From positions 25,468-89,467 of the forward strand of contig JAJRRS010000136.1 in NCBI GenBank assembly GCA_024279275.1: DNA of 64,000 bases, read 5' to 3'. Position 1 is the stretch's first letter, and every line of letters begins with the position of its first letter. This document shows, in pieces, positions 15,965 through 24,410 of the stretch. The notes under the pieces are model-generated. The model ran no database searches. It was not told where the DNA came from and saw nothing but the letters and a program-made list of their open reading frames with translations. The translations under genes and the position numbers were made by a program. Source of the stretch: Planctomycetota bacterium. GTDB taxonomy: Bacteria; Planctomycetota; Phycisphaerae; Phycisphaerales; Phycisphaeraceae.

Positions 15965-17299
15965 TTATTCGGTCGGCACCATGGCCTCGGTTCCTTCACT
16001 CTGAGCGGGGGGCATGGGTTGGGCACCCTGCGCCAGGACGGGTTCAACCGGCCGGGCGGCGAGCCGTTGGGCACGGTCGGGGGTGATCGACCAGATGTTT
16101 TCCATGCCCAGGCCTGAGCGGTCTGAGGTAAAGAAGATCGTGCCGTTGCTGGCCCAGTTGGGCTGGATATTGGCGAATCGGCCCATGGTCAGGCGGACGC
16201 GGTTGCTTCCATTGGTGTTGACCAGCCAGAGGTCTGCCTGCAGTGGGCCGTCCGAGCCGTCGGCGTCGGGGTCGATGACGGTGCAGAAAACAATCTGCTT
16301 GCCGTCGGGAGACCAGTCGGGGGTGATGGCGGCGGCGTTGGAGCTGGCGGTGATTTCGGTGGGGTACATCGGCTCGCCGTTGACCAGGTCGATGGTCCAG
16401 ATGCTGAACCAGCGTGTGCCGCGTTGGCGTGAACGCTGGAAAAGGATCTTGTCCTGTGTGGGGGACCATGAGGGGAACAGGCCGTGGCCGATGTATCGTT
16501 TGGTGGCGGGGTTGTTCAGATCGACGATGACCATTTCCCATTGGCCTGACTGTGTGCCGAAGGTGCTGTAGATGAGTTTTTGGCCGTCACGGGAGAAGCT
16601 TGGGTAGAAGTCGTCGGTGGCGGCGCGTGTAATCTGAACGGATCGGCCGCCCGCGGTATCCATGACGTAGATGTCCCAGTTGCCCGCTCGGTCGGAGGCG
16701 TAGGCTACGCGGGACCCATCGGGGCTGAAGACGGGCATGACCTCGTTGGCGGGGTCGTCGGTGAGTTGGCGCAGAGCCGAGCCGGTGATGGCCTTGATGT
16801 AGAGGTCTGATTTTTCGCGGTGGCGTGTGGAGGCGTAGACCAGCATCGTGCCTGAAGGGTCGATGTCGGGATCGAAGTCGGCACCCTCACTGGTGAAGGT
16901 GATCTGCCGGAGGTTATTGATGCCGTCCAGGGGGCTGGTTCGTTGGTTGTTGGTGGTTCGGATCTGGCCGTAGAGTCCCATGGTCCCGATGGAGCGTTTG
17001 GCGACGTTCTGAGTGTATTGGGGGCGTGTGGCGTTATTGGGAAAGCCGGGACGGGGGACGGGGCCTGTCTCGATGGTCTGTCCGCCGGCCTGGAAATCGA
17101 CGGGTCCGGAACGTTTGGTGGCGAGTTTTGTGGCCTTGACGCTATCGGCACGCTTCTGCTTGGCTTGCTCGTAGGCGAGGACGGCCTCGCGGTCCTGACT
17201 CTTCAGGCCGTAGCCCCCGTTGTAATACTGGCTGCAACCCGGGCTTGTGAATAAAAACAAGGTCAAGGTGGTTAGCGTTAGTATGCCTCGAAGCGTCAT
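15965..17299 (-). CDS. TolB-like beta-propeller lipoprotein
   Basis: A 444-residue protein with lipobox TSPGC (Cys22) followed by a linker and six or so PD40-type propeller blades, each with DP/SPDG motifs: FDPDIDPSGTMLVYAS, MPVFSPDGSRVAYASDRAG, YPSFSRDGQKLIYS, FPSWSPTQDKILFQRS, TPDWSPDGKQIVF and QPNWASNGTIFFTSDRSG. TolB proteins couple to the Tol-Pal envelope machine, but there is no tolQRA or pal here, so only the fold is secure. First gene of a run leading to the CsgG-like lipoprotein. Confidence 0.8.
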   Translation of the reverse strand: MTLRGILTLTTLTLFLFTSPGCSQYYNGGYGLKSQDREAVLAYEQAKQKRADSVKATKLATKRSGPVDFQAGGQTIETGPVPRPGFPNNATRPQYTQNVAKRSIGTMGLYGQIRTTNNQRTSPLDGINNLRQITFTSEGADFDPDIDPSGTMLVYASTRHREKSDLYIKAITGSALRQLTDDPANEVMPVFSPDGSRVAYASDRAGNWDIYVMDTAGGRSVQITRAATDDFYPSFSRDGQKLIYSTFGTQSGQWEMVIVDLNNPATKRYIGHGLFPSWSPTQDKILFQRSRQRGTRWFSIWTIDLVNGEPMYPTEITASSNAAAITPDWSPDGKQIVFCTVIDPDADGSDGPLQADLWLVNTNGSNRVRLTMGRFANIQPNWASNGTIFFTSDRSGLGMENIWSITPDRAQRLAARPVEPVLAQGAQPMPPAQSEGTEAMVPTE

Positions 17300-17576
17300 G
17301 ACCCACCTTTGTTACAGACTCCAAACCGTGTCCCGCCGTATGCCGTTATCGGGTCGGCGGGGGCTGCTGGCTTAAGCGCAGTGCGACTGTAGGTTTATCG
17401 GACGGGTGGGCCGATCGGCTTGAAGTGGTGTTTGAGGTGGTTTGATGGCTGATGGCGTGGTCAATCAACAGGCTTACAGGTAGGATGGGACGGATCAACT
17501 GGGGCTTGGGTGTGCGGCAAGGCAAGAACCCGGCACCTGAACCAGGTCCGGTAACCAAAAAGAAAAATACGACCCG

Positions 17577-19199
17577 ATGACCGAATTGCTATCAATGCTC
17601 AGTTTGCCCACCTGGATGGACCCTCAGATATTACGTTGGCCGGTCACGGGGCTGTACCTCGCGCTGATGATGGTCATCAGTGTGTACGGGCTGCATCGGT
17701 ACTGGCTGGTGTATCTATATGGAAAGCACCGTCGGGTGAGGCCCCGGCCGCAGCGGCGGTATGAGCAGTTGCCCCGGGTCACGGTGCAGTTGCCGATCTA
17801 TAATGAAGGTGCGGTGATACATCGGATCATCGACGCGGCTTGTGCGATCGAATACCCCGCAGATCGTTTTCAGGTACAGGTGGTGGACGACTCGACCGAT
17901 AGCTCAGCCAAGCTGGCCAAGCAGCGTGTGGCGTATTGGGCAAAACGGGGGGTTGATATCCAGTACCTGCACCGCAAGGATCGCACCGGGTACAAGGCCG
18001 GGGCACTCCAGGATGCCACCTCATCGGCGACCGGCGAATTGATCGCGATCTTCGACGCGGACTTCATCCCCCCACCGTCCTTCCTTAAGCGCACGGTCCA
18101 TTACTTCACCGACCCAAGCCTGGGGATGGTGCAGACACGCTGGTCGCACATCAATAGAAACGACTCGATCCTCACCCGAGGCCAGGCGATCTTCCTGGAC
18201 GGGCACTTCGTGATTGAACACACCGCGCGGAACCGCTCGGGCGCATGGATCAACTTCAACGGCACGGCTGGGCTGTGGCGGCGCGAGGCGATCCAGTCCG
18301 CGGGCGGCTGGCAGCACGACACACTCACAGAAGATGTCGATCTATCGTACAGGGCGCAGTTGGCGGGCTGGCAGTTTTTGTTTTTGCCTTGGGTGCAGTG
18401 TCCCGCGGAGTTGCCGCCTGAGATTAACTCTTTTAAGAGCCAGCAACACCGGTGGACCAAGGGGTCGATACAGACGGCGATCAAGCTGCTGCCGACGGTG
18501 ATGCGTGCGAACGTGCCTTGGAAGGTGAAGATCGAGGCGTTCTTCCACCTGACCAGCCCGATGGTGTATCTATATATCACACTCTTCGCGGCGTTGTTCT
18601 ACCCGGCGATCTCGATGAACATCAAGCCGTTCGGGCAAGGCTCATGGTTCGCGGTCGCGGCGGGGATGAGTCTGTTTGGCTTGGGCACGATCTCGGCGAC
18701 GATCTTTTATGTCACAAGCCAACGGGCGCAGAAACGCAGCGGGCTATTAACGATAGCGCAGGTCCCGGTGCTGATGGCGATCGGTATCGGGATCGCGTTG
18801 AACAATGCGATCGCGTGCATCGAGGCGTTGCTCGGGCACGAAAGCCCGTTTATCCGTACACCGAAGTACAATACGACTTTGGATCGTGCTGAGTTGCCGG
18901 GCGTGACGGGGGAGGTTTCGGATCAGGTTGAAGCGGACAAGCCGGGTAAAACTAAAAATAGAATCGCGCGGGTGATCCCGATCCCTTCGATGAAGCGGTC
19001 GATTTGTCTGCTTGAGTTGGGGATGGGTCTCTACATGCTGGTATGTGTGTGGCTGTCGCTGACTTCGCATCACCGGGCGATCAGCGTGCCTTTCCTGCTG
19101 CTGTTCGCGTCGGGTTATCTGTATGTCGGCGGGTCGAGTTTGTGGGTGTATGTGCGGGCATACCTGGAAAGCCGACGGCCACTGCCGCAGACGGCGTAG
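17577..19199 (+). CDS. Cellulose-synthase-like glycosyltransferase (GT2)
   Basis: Processive inner-membrane glycosyltransferase. After an N-terminal membrane helix come the GT-A motifs: VVDDSTD, the metal-binding IFDADFIPP, the catalytic TEDVDLSYRAQLAGW and the product-binding QQHRWTKGS (QxxRW). Four to five membrane helices form the C-terminal half. This set matches the cellulose synthase/mannan synthase/CsbB-like group rather than simple GT2 enzymes. There is no BcsB, PilZ or c-di-GMP gene alongside, so the polymer cannot be named. The 277-base spacer before it is shared with the divergent TolB-like gene and should hold both promoters. Confidence 0.9.
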   Translation: MTELLSMLSLPTWMDPQILRWPVTGLYLALMMVISVYGLHRYWLVYLYGKHRRVRPRPQRRYEQLPRVTVQLPIYNEGAVIHRIIDAACAIEYPADRFQVQVVDDSTDSSAKLAKQRVAYWAKRGVDIQYLHRKDRTGYKAGALQDATSSATGELIAIFDADFIPPPSFLKRTVHYFTDPSLGMVQTRWSHINRNDSILTRGQAIFLDGHFVIEHTARNRSGAWINFNGTAGLWRREAIQSAGGWQHDTLTEDVDLSYRAQLAGWQFLFLPWVQCPAELPPEINSFKSQQHRWTKGSIQTAIKLLPTVMRANVPWKVKIEAFFHLTSPMVYLYITLFAALFYPAISMNIKPFGQGSWFAVAAGMSLFGLGTISATIFYVTSQRAQKRSGLLTIAQVPVLMAIGIGIALNNAIACIEALLGHESPFIRTPKYNTTLDRAELPGVTGEVSDQVEADKPGKTKNRIARVIPIPSMKRSICLLELGMGLYMLVCVWLSLTSHHRAISVPFLLLFASGYLYVGGSSLWVYVRAYLESRRPLPQTA

Positions 19200-19268
19200 A
19201 CGCCATTTTGCGGTGATCCGGCAGCAACTACCCAGCTATGGGAGTCGATCTGCCGATACGATACAGCG

Positions 19269-19835
19269 TTAGGCCTGAAATGCTTGCTCGATCCGAACGA
19301 TGAGCTGGTCAAAATGGTGGCCGTCGATCACGGGCGTCGCGTCGGTGTCATCAACCGCATCACCGGGTCGTAAGGCCACCCAACTACGGCAGCCGGAGTA
19401 CTCGGCATGGTTCTTGACGGTGTGCGGGTTTGGCAATCGGTAGGCGCGGACGGCGACGAGGTAGAGTGGGCGGTCGGGCTTGTAATTGAAACGCATGTCG
19501 ATCTGTGCGGGCGACCAGCAGTGCAGGTCGTCGAGTTGATCGAAGGCTTTGCGGGATGGGACGTGCCAAATCTTTTCAGCCATACCCAGGCCTTGGAATG
19601 TGATCTCGGCGGGTTCCTGGTCCAGGACGTTGACCCTGTCGCGCAGCGCGGGCTTAATCATCTGGGGTTTCTGATGCACATAGGAGGGGTAGAGAAGGAA
19701 GCGCGGGTGTTCCAGCTCGAAGACGCCGGGGCCGGCGGGTTCGTGGATGCCGCCTTTGCGCAGGAGCAGAGACAACTCGCCGGACAACAGCAGATCACAG
19801 ACGATGGACCATTCTTTTAGGGCGGTGTCGAGCAT
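19269..19835 (-). CDS. DUF1802 family protein
   Basis: A 188-residue soluble protein matching the DUF1802 pattern: an opening LKEWSIVCDLLLSGELSLLL, RKGGIHE, FLLYPSYVHQ and a second half with VRAYRLP and a Cys-Arg-Ser-Trp block. The family is found in planctomycetes and cyanobacteria and has no established function. The spacing of 91 bases to argS, filled by G-rich short repeats, does not settle whether the two are cotranscribed. Confidence 0.75.
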   Translation of the reverse strand: MLDTALKEWSIVCDLLLSGELSLLLRKGGIHEPAGPGVFELEHPRFLLYPSYVHQKPQMIKPALRDRVNVLDQEPAEITFQGLGMAEKIWHVPSRKAFDQLDDLHCWSPAQIDMRFNYKPDRPLYLVAVRAYRLPNPHTVKNHAEYSGCRSWVALRPGDAVDDTDATPVIDGHHFDQLIVRIEQAFQA

Positions 19836-19920
19836 GGGGGTCTGGGGGTTGGGGCTGGGGGTTGCTGGGTTGCTGGGTTGCTGGGTTGCATTCTTCCCCG
19901 GCCTTACGGCCGAGGCTCGT
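19836..19920. repeat. G-rich octamer array plus CCTTACGGC repeat, copy 2
   Basis: GCTGGGTT repeats about three and a half times with a period of eight (19862-19889) after looser GGGGTCT-like units, then a palindrome GGCCTTACGGCC (19900-19920) whose continuation matches the string at 11-32. Confidence 0.6.
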
Positions 19921-19926
19921 ATGTGT

Positions 19927-21696
19927 TTACATGCGTTCGACGGTGTTGATGCCTAGTAGTTCCAGGCCTTGCTTGAGTGTGCGGGCGACGAGGTCGCACA
20001 GTGTGAGGCGGCTGTCACGTCGGGCGTCGGTATCGGCGGCGAGGACAGGGCACTTCTCGTAGAACTTGTGGAATGATGAAGCAAGTTCGTAGAGGTAGGT
20101 GCACAGGCGATGGGGTTCGAGGCTGTCGGCGACGGATTGGATGATGCGCGGGAGTTGCAGGAGTTGCAAGGCCAAGGCCCGTTCCGCTTCGTGCTCCAAC
20201 TTGATCGCGTCGGCACCCCCGCCCCCGTCCCCGCCCCCGGTAAGGGTCGAAGGATCGACTTCACCTTTTCGGAAGATTGAGCGGATGCGGACGTAGGCGT
20301 TTTGCAGGTAAGGGGCGGTGTTGCCTTCGAGTGCGAGCATGCGGTCCCAGTCGAAGACGTAGTCTTTGATGCGGTAGTTAGAAAGGTCGAAGTATTTGAC
20401 TGCGCCGATGCCGACCACACGGGCGATCTCTTCACGCTCTTGAGCATTCAGATCGGGTGCTTTGTCTGCGATGACCTTGCTGGCCCGATCGACAGCCTCG
20501 TTCAAGACGTCTGCGAGGCGGACGGTGTCGCCTTCTCTTGTCTTGAACGGTTTGCCGTCCAAACCCATGATGGTGCCGAAGCCTACATGTACAAGTTCAG
20601 CGCCACTGGTCAACCAACCGACATCTGCTGCGATCTTAAAAAACTGCCTGAAGTGATCTTTCTGTCTGGAGTCGACGACATAAACAACACGATCGGCCTG
20701 CAGGTCTTTGACGCGGTACTGTACCGCTGCGAGGTCTGTCGCGGGATAACCGAATCCGCCGTCTGCTTTTTTAACCGCCATCGGCAGCGGTTCGCCCTCT
20801 TTGTTGAAGAAGCCTTCGACGTAGACAACTTTCGCCCCTTCACAATCACGGATCAGGCCCGCGTTTTCAATCGCTTCGATAACGCCCGGCAGCCTGTCGT
20901 TGTAGAAACTCTCGGGCTTAAGATCGTCGTCGGTAAGCTTAACGCCCAGGCAGCTAAACACCTGATTCATGTGGCGTATCGACTCGACAATTAATTGTTC
21001 CCATATCTTGCGTGCTTGCGGGTCGCCGGACTGTAGATCAACGACCCGCTTGCGGGCGCGTTCTGCGAAAGCGGGATCGGTGTCGTCCCTGACCTTGGCT
21101 TCTTTATAGAGCACGTTTAGGTCACTGATACTTGTGTCGGTCGAATTGGCCCAGCCGGTTTCGATCAGGTGTTCAAGAAGCAGGCCGAACTGCGTACCCC
21201 AATCACCGATATGGTTGTGCCGGGTGACGTGCTGGCCTTGGAACTCCAGGATACGTGCGATGGCGTCGCCGATGATGGTGGAGCGCAGGTGGCCGATGTG
21301 CATTTCTTTGGCGAGGTTGGGGCTGGCGTAGTCGACCACGACCTTCATCGGCGGATCGGCCACGGCCACACCGAGCCGGTCGGACTTAAACATGGCCGCG
21401 AGTTGCGAGGCCAGGAGGTCGGGGTTGAGTGTGAGGTTGATAAAGCCTGGGCCAGCGACCTGGGCGTCGGTGAGAACGTCGCCGATCGGGAGTTTTTCCT
21501 TGATGGCTTCGGCGATATCGCGGGGCTTTTGATTCAGGCGTTTGGCGAGGCCCATAGCGAGGTTGGCCTGGTAATCCCCGAACTTGGGGTTGGTGGCCTG
21601 GCGCAGGATAGGGTCGGCGTCGGCGAACTCGTTGCCGAAGGCTTTGGCGACCGCTTCGCTGAGCAGCCTTTCAAGGGTGGTCTGGATATCAGGCAT
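19927..21696 (-). CDS. argS: Arginyl-tRNA synthetase
   Basis: Charges tRNA-Arg in the cytosol. The class I signature HIGH is in SPNLAKEMHIGHLRSTIIGD, as expected for ArgS; the N-terminal Add-1 domain (tRNA D-loop binding) and C-terminal DALR anticodon-binding domain (FHKFYEKCPVLAADTDARRDSRL... in pieces) are both visible. The KMSK loop is replaced by a Lys/Thr-containing stretch (GLDGKPFKTREGD), common in this enzyme. Length 589 is normal. A Gly-rich linker (GGGDGGGGAD) precedes the DALR domain. Confidence 0.96.
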   Translation of the reverse strand: MPDIQTTLERLLSEAVAKAFGNEFADADPILRQATNPKFGDYQANLAMGLAKRLNQKPRDIAEAIKEKLPIGDVLTDAQVAGPGFINLTLNPDLLASQLAAMFKSDRLGVAVADPPMKVVVDYASPNLAKEMHIGHLRSTIIGDAIARILEFQGQHVTRHNHIGDWGTQFGLLLEHLIETGWANSTDTSISDLNVLYKEAKVRDDTDPAFAERARKRVVDLQSGDPQARKIWEQLIVESIRHMNQVFSCLGVKLTDDDLKPESFYNDRLPGVIEAIENAGLIRDCEGAKVVYVEGFFNKEGEPLPMAVKKADGGFGYPATDLAAVQYRVKDLQADRVVYVVDSRQKDHFRQFFKIAADVGWLTSGAELVHVGFGTIMGLDGKPFKTREGDTVRLADVLNEAVDRASKVIADKAPDLNAQEREEIARVVGIGAVKYFDLSNYRIKDYVFDWDRMLALEGNTAPYLQNAYVRIRSIFRKGEVDPSTLTGGGDGGGGADAIKLEHEAERALALQLLQLPRIIQSVADSLEPHRLCTYLYELASSFHKFYEKCPVLAADTDARRDSRLTLCDLVARTLKQGLELLGINTVERM

Positions 21697-21936
21697 GGGG
21701 GCGATAGGGTCAGCGACCTTGGGTCTGGAGTCAAATATGGGGCGGTGGATTGATGATTTGGGATTGATGATTGGTGATTTCCGGAGGGCATGCCCGGGCG
21801 GAACTATCGGCGGCCACCGATCGGGGATGTGTCACGGATCATAGTGGTCATTGAAAAACCTATCGGATACCCCACCGAAGCGCCGGGGCGGTGCATCAGT
21901 GGGCTTTGTTGGGCAGTGTCAGGGCGAGTGTGGGAA

Positions 21937-22111
21937 TGATACGGATTCCAGTTAATCCCAGCGCGCTTACGAAGCGCACGGTTCACCTGTGTTTAGCCCG
22001 GTCGCTTGCGACCGGTACTGGCCGCAAGTGGCCAGGCTAAGCGAACAATGTTCCTAGAAACCCGGCCCGATCAGCGGTTGAACGCGAGGGGATTAACCTG
22101 AATCCGTATGA
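21937..22111. mobile_element. MITE-like element with terminal inverted repeats
   Basis: A 23-base left arm (21937-21959, reading TGATACGGATTCC then AGTTAATCCC) and an inverted right arm (22089-22111) match at about 20 positions. Inside is a compound palindrome (21991-22042): outer stem TTAGCC/GGCTAA enclosing CCGGTCGC-TT-GCGACCGG and TGGCC-GCAAGT-GGCCA, a three-way-junction layout. No reading frame. The size and structure fit a miniature inverted-repeat element; no clear target duplication was seen, so mobility is inferred. Confidence 0.5.
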
Positions 22112-22117
22112 CACGGT

Positions 22118-22143
22118 AAAAAAATCCCACGGGAGGTCGCGGG
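22118..22143 (-). terminator. Intrinsic terminator after fliA
   Basis: Read on the minus strand: stem CCCGCG/CGTGGG (one G-U pair) with loop ACCTCC, followed by A and seven T. It sits 47 bases past the fliA stop and marks the end of the flagellar block. Confidence 0.85.
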
Positions 22144-22189
22144 TGCGGCCTAGCGTGGGCATTTGTGGGTTGAATTTATTGCGAGGTTG

Positions 22190-23002
22190 TTAGAGCGCTT
22201 CTTGTTGAAGGTCTGCGCCGCGGTGCTGGAGTTGTGCTTTGAGTCTTGCGAGGATGGAGCTGTGCATCTGGCTGACGCGGGACTCGGAGAGGTCCAGTGT
22301 GACGCCGATCTCTTTCATGGTCATCTCTTCGTAGTAGTAGAGTATGACGATGAGGCGCTCGGCGCGGCTGAGACCTTTGGTGATGAGTTCTTTGAGGTCG
22401 CGTTTCTGAACGACCTTGAAGGGGTTGACCTGCTTGGCGTCTTTGAGGACGTCGATTTCGCGGACGTCTTTGTTGGAGTCTGTCTCGAACCACTTGCGTG
22501 AGAGGGAGACGACGCCGACGGCACCGGCGTCTTTACGAATCTTGGCGTACTCGTCATCATCGACGCCCATCTTTTCGCAAAGTTCGTCGTCGGTGGGTTT
22601 GCGTCCCAGTTGCATCTGCAGCGAGCGGCGTGCTTTTTCGACGATGCTGGATCGGCTGCGGACGAGCCGTGGGACCCAGTCCATGGAGCGAAGCTCATCG
22701 AGGATCGCGCCACGGATGCGTGGTGCGCAGTAGGTCTCGAACTTAACGCCACGATCCAGGTCGAAGGCATCAATGGCATCCATGAGGCCGAAGATGCCGG
22801 CGCTCATGAGGTCATCTACATCGACTTCGTCGGGGAGCTTGGAGTAGATGCGCTCGGCGTTGTACTTGACCAGATGGAGGTAGTTCTCCATAAGCTGGTT
22901 GCGTAGCTGCTCCGAGCCGGTTTTTTTGTATTCGCTCCAGACCTCGAGGATCGGGTTGGGGCCTGGGGGTGCTGTCTTGACTGCTTGCCTGGTTTTCGCC
23001 AT
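22190..23002 (-). CDS. fliA: Flagellar sigma factor (sigma-28, FliA/WhiG type)
   Basis: Directs RNA polymerase to late flagellar promoters (flagellin, motor). Region 2 is clear: LVKYNAERIYSKLP, DVDDLMSAGIFGLMDAIDAFD and FETYCAPRIRGAILDELRSMDWVPR; region 3 has RKPTDDELCEKMG; region 4 has SRAERLIVILYYYEEMTMKEIG, then LDLSESRVSQMHSSILARL. Length 270 is typical. It is the last gene of the block, as sigD is in Bacillus. No flgM anti-sigma gene is found nearby. ATG at 23002. Confidence 0.95.
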   Translation of the reverse strand: MAKTRQAVKTAPPGPNPILEVWSEYKKTGSEQLRNQLMENYLHLVKYNAERIYSKLPDEVDVDDLMSAGIFGLMDAIDAFDLDRGVKFETYCAPRIRGAILDELRSMDWVPRLVRSRSSIVEKARRSLQMQLGRKPTDDELCEKMGVDDDEYAKIRKDAGAVGVVSLSRKWFETDSNKDVREIDVLKDAKQVNPFKVVQKRDLKELITKGLSRAERLIVILYYYEEMTMKEIGVTLDLSESRVSQMHSSILARLKAQLQHRGADLQQEAL

Positions 23003-23142
23003 GGCCTACTCCTTGACCGGCTGAACGCCTGGTGCGAATCCGTTCGCGGCGTTGAGGATGAATCGAAACGGGTGAGGTAATAAAAAACCGTCGTCGCCCC
23101 GGGTTACGGGGTTCGTGATGACGACCGCGCCTCTGCGCGGGG

Positions 23143-23412
23143 TTAAGAATCAGGTACGGTGTCGTCGGGTATCGGATGCTGTTGTTTGTAACGGTTGATG
23201 TGATCCATGATCGCCCACTGCGCGACGGCGCCGACCAGTCGGCCGATGAACCAGCAGATAATCATGACGCAGATGGATCTAAAGAGGATGGTGGTTGTGC
23301 TGTTCCCGGCAGCGATACCGACGACGATAGCGGCGACGAAGCTCAGTAGCGCGAAACAGGTTGCGATGACACGTGCTGGGATAGTTGAGCACTCCTTGCT
23401 CGTTGGGGTCAT
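23143..23412 (-). CDS. Small two-helix membrane protein in the flagellar block
   Basis: An 89-residue protein with two hydrophobic helices (about 13-33 and 43-65) joined by a short loop, and a polar tail DHINRYKQQHPIPDDTVPDS. It lies between flhG and fliA on the same strand with 105 and 140 base gaps. In the Bacillus order this interval holds cheB, cheA, cheW, cheC and cheD. Not a recognised family; overall shape is close to short FliL-unrelated membrane proteins of unknown role. ATG at 23412. Confidence 0.6.
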   Translation of the reverse strand: MTPTSKECSTIPARVIATCFALLSFVAAIVVGIAAGNSTTTILFRSICVMIICWFIGRLVGAVAQWAIMDHINRYKQQHPIPDDTVPDS

Positions 23413-23516
23413 TCCGTTGAGTGAATAATATAACGTATCGCGCGCGCCTGTGAAGGGGTAAAAGGGTGAGACGTGAAAAAAATAAAAAACAGTTGATCGG
23501 CAAGAACTGCGCGGTG

Positions 23517-24410
23517 CTACCCGACGAGCCAGGCGGCCATGCGTCTGAGTAGTCCGTGGTCGCGCGGAGTCGAGGCGTGTCGGTCAATACGGTGGGCCAG
23601 CCGATGTATGCAGACGCTCGCCGGGCTGGTGGGGTGTTCGAGGACGAAGGGCTGTCGGCGGCGCACGGCGTATGGGACGCGCGGGTCGGAAAGGATGTGC
23701 CCGGCGTAGCGTGGTGAGACGTTCAGGAAACGGCGACAGACCCCAGTGATGCGGTCGTATACGGCGCGGGCTTCACGCTCGTCGCGAACCATGTTCACTA
23801 AGAGTCGGATATCCAGCTCATTGTCGTGGCGAGAGACGGTTTTGATGACGGCGTAGGCGTCGGTGATGGCGGTGGGTTCGGGTGTGGTGACCACAAGGAT
23901 TTGATCGGCGGCGACGAGGAACCCCAAGACATTGGGGCCGACGCCTGCACCGGTGTCGATGAGGATAAGGTCGGCCTGCTCTTCGAGAGAGCGCATTTGG
24001 TCCATGAGGCGGGCACGCTCGAACTCACTGAGGGCGGCCATCTGGGACAGGCCGGAGGCGCCTGCGATCATGCGGAAACCACCTGGCGCATCGACCAGGG
24101 CGTCCTCGAGTGAACATCGTCCAGCGACGACGTGGGAGAGGTTTTTCTGGGGGTTGATATTGCAGATAACGTCTGCATTGGCGGTGCCCAGGTCGGCATC
24201 CAGGAGGATGACATCCCGGCCCATCTGGGAGAGTTGGACGGCGAGATTGACGGAGATGGAGGTCTTCCCGACGCCGCCTTTGCCGCTGGTCACGGCGAGG
24301 GTGGTCGCGCGCGGCGAGGTTGGGGCCGACCTGTCGGCGTGTGTAGGGGCCTGTTGGGCACGGTCTTCGGCGACCAGTTCCCGCAATGCTTCGGCTTGAT
24401 CAGCTATCAC
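23517..24410 (-). CDS. flhG: Flagellar number regulator FlhG (MinD-like ATPase)
   Basis: ParA/MinD-type ATPase that controls flagellar number and position with FlhF. The deviant Walker A is VTSGKGGVGKTSISVN, and the following VILLDADLGTANADVICN is typical. The N-terminus carries DQAEALREL, matching the DQAxxLR activator helix known to stimulate the FlhF GTPase. The GTG start at 24410 overlaps the flhF stop by 11 bases. The C-terminal membrane-targeting helix is present as MAAWL. Length 297 is normal. Confidence 0.92.
   Translation of the reverse strand: MIADQAEALRELVAEDRAQQAPTHADRSAPTSPRATTLAVTSGKGGVGKTSISVNLAVQLSQMGRDVILLDADLGTANADVICNINPQKNLSHVVAGRCSLEDALVDAPGGFRMIAGASGLSQMAALSEFERARLMDQMRSLEEQADLILIDTGAGVGPNVLGFLVAADQILVVTTPEPTAITDAYAVIKTVSRHDNELDIRLLVNMVRDEREARAVYDRITGVCRRFLNVSPRYAGHILSDPRVPYAVRRRQPFVLEHPTSPASVCIHRLAHRIDRHASTPRDHGLLRRMAAWLVG

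Larger units (their letters stand above)
21697..22189. other. Gene-free stretch between argS and fliA
   Basis: Nearly 500 bases with no plausible reading frame. It holds a MITE-like element (21937-22111) and the fliA terminator (22118-22143); the argS promoter should lie in 21700-21930. Confidence 0.6.

Noticed and set aside
21991..22042. The compound palindrome as a tRNA-like gene
   Set aside because: It has three stems but no anticodon arm or T-loop motif; better explained as the core of the MITE-like element.
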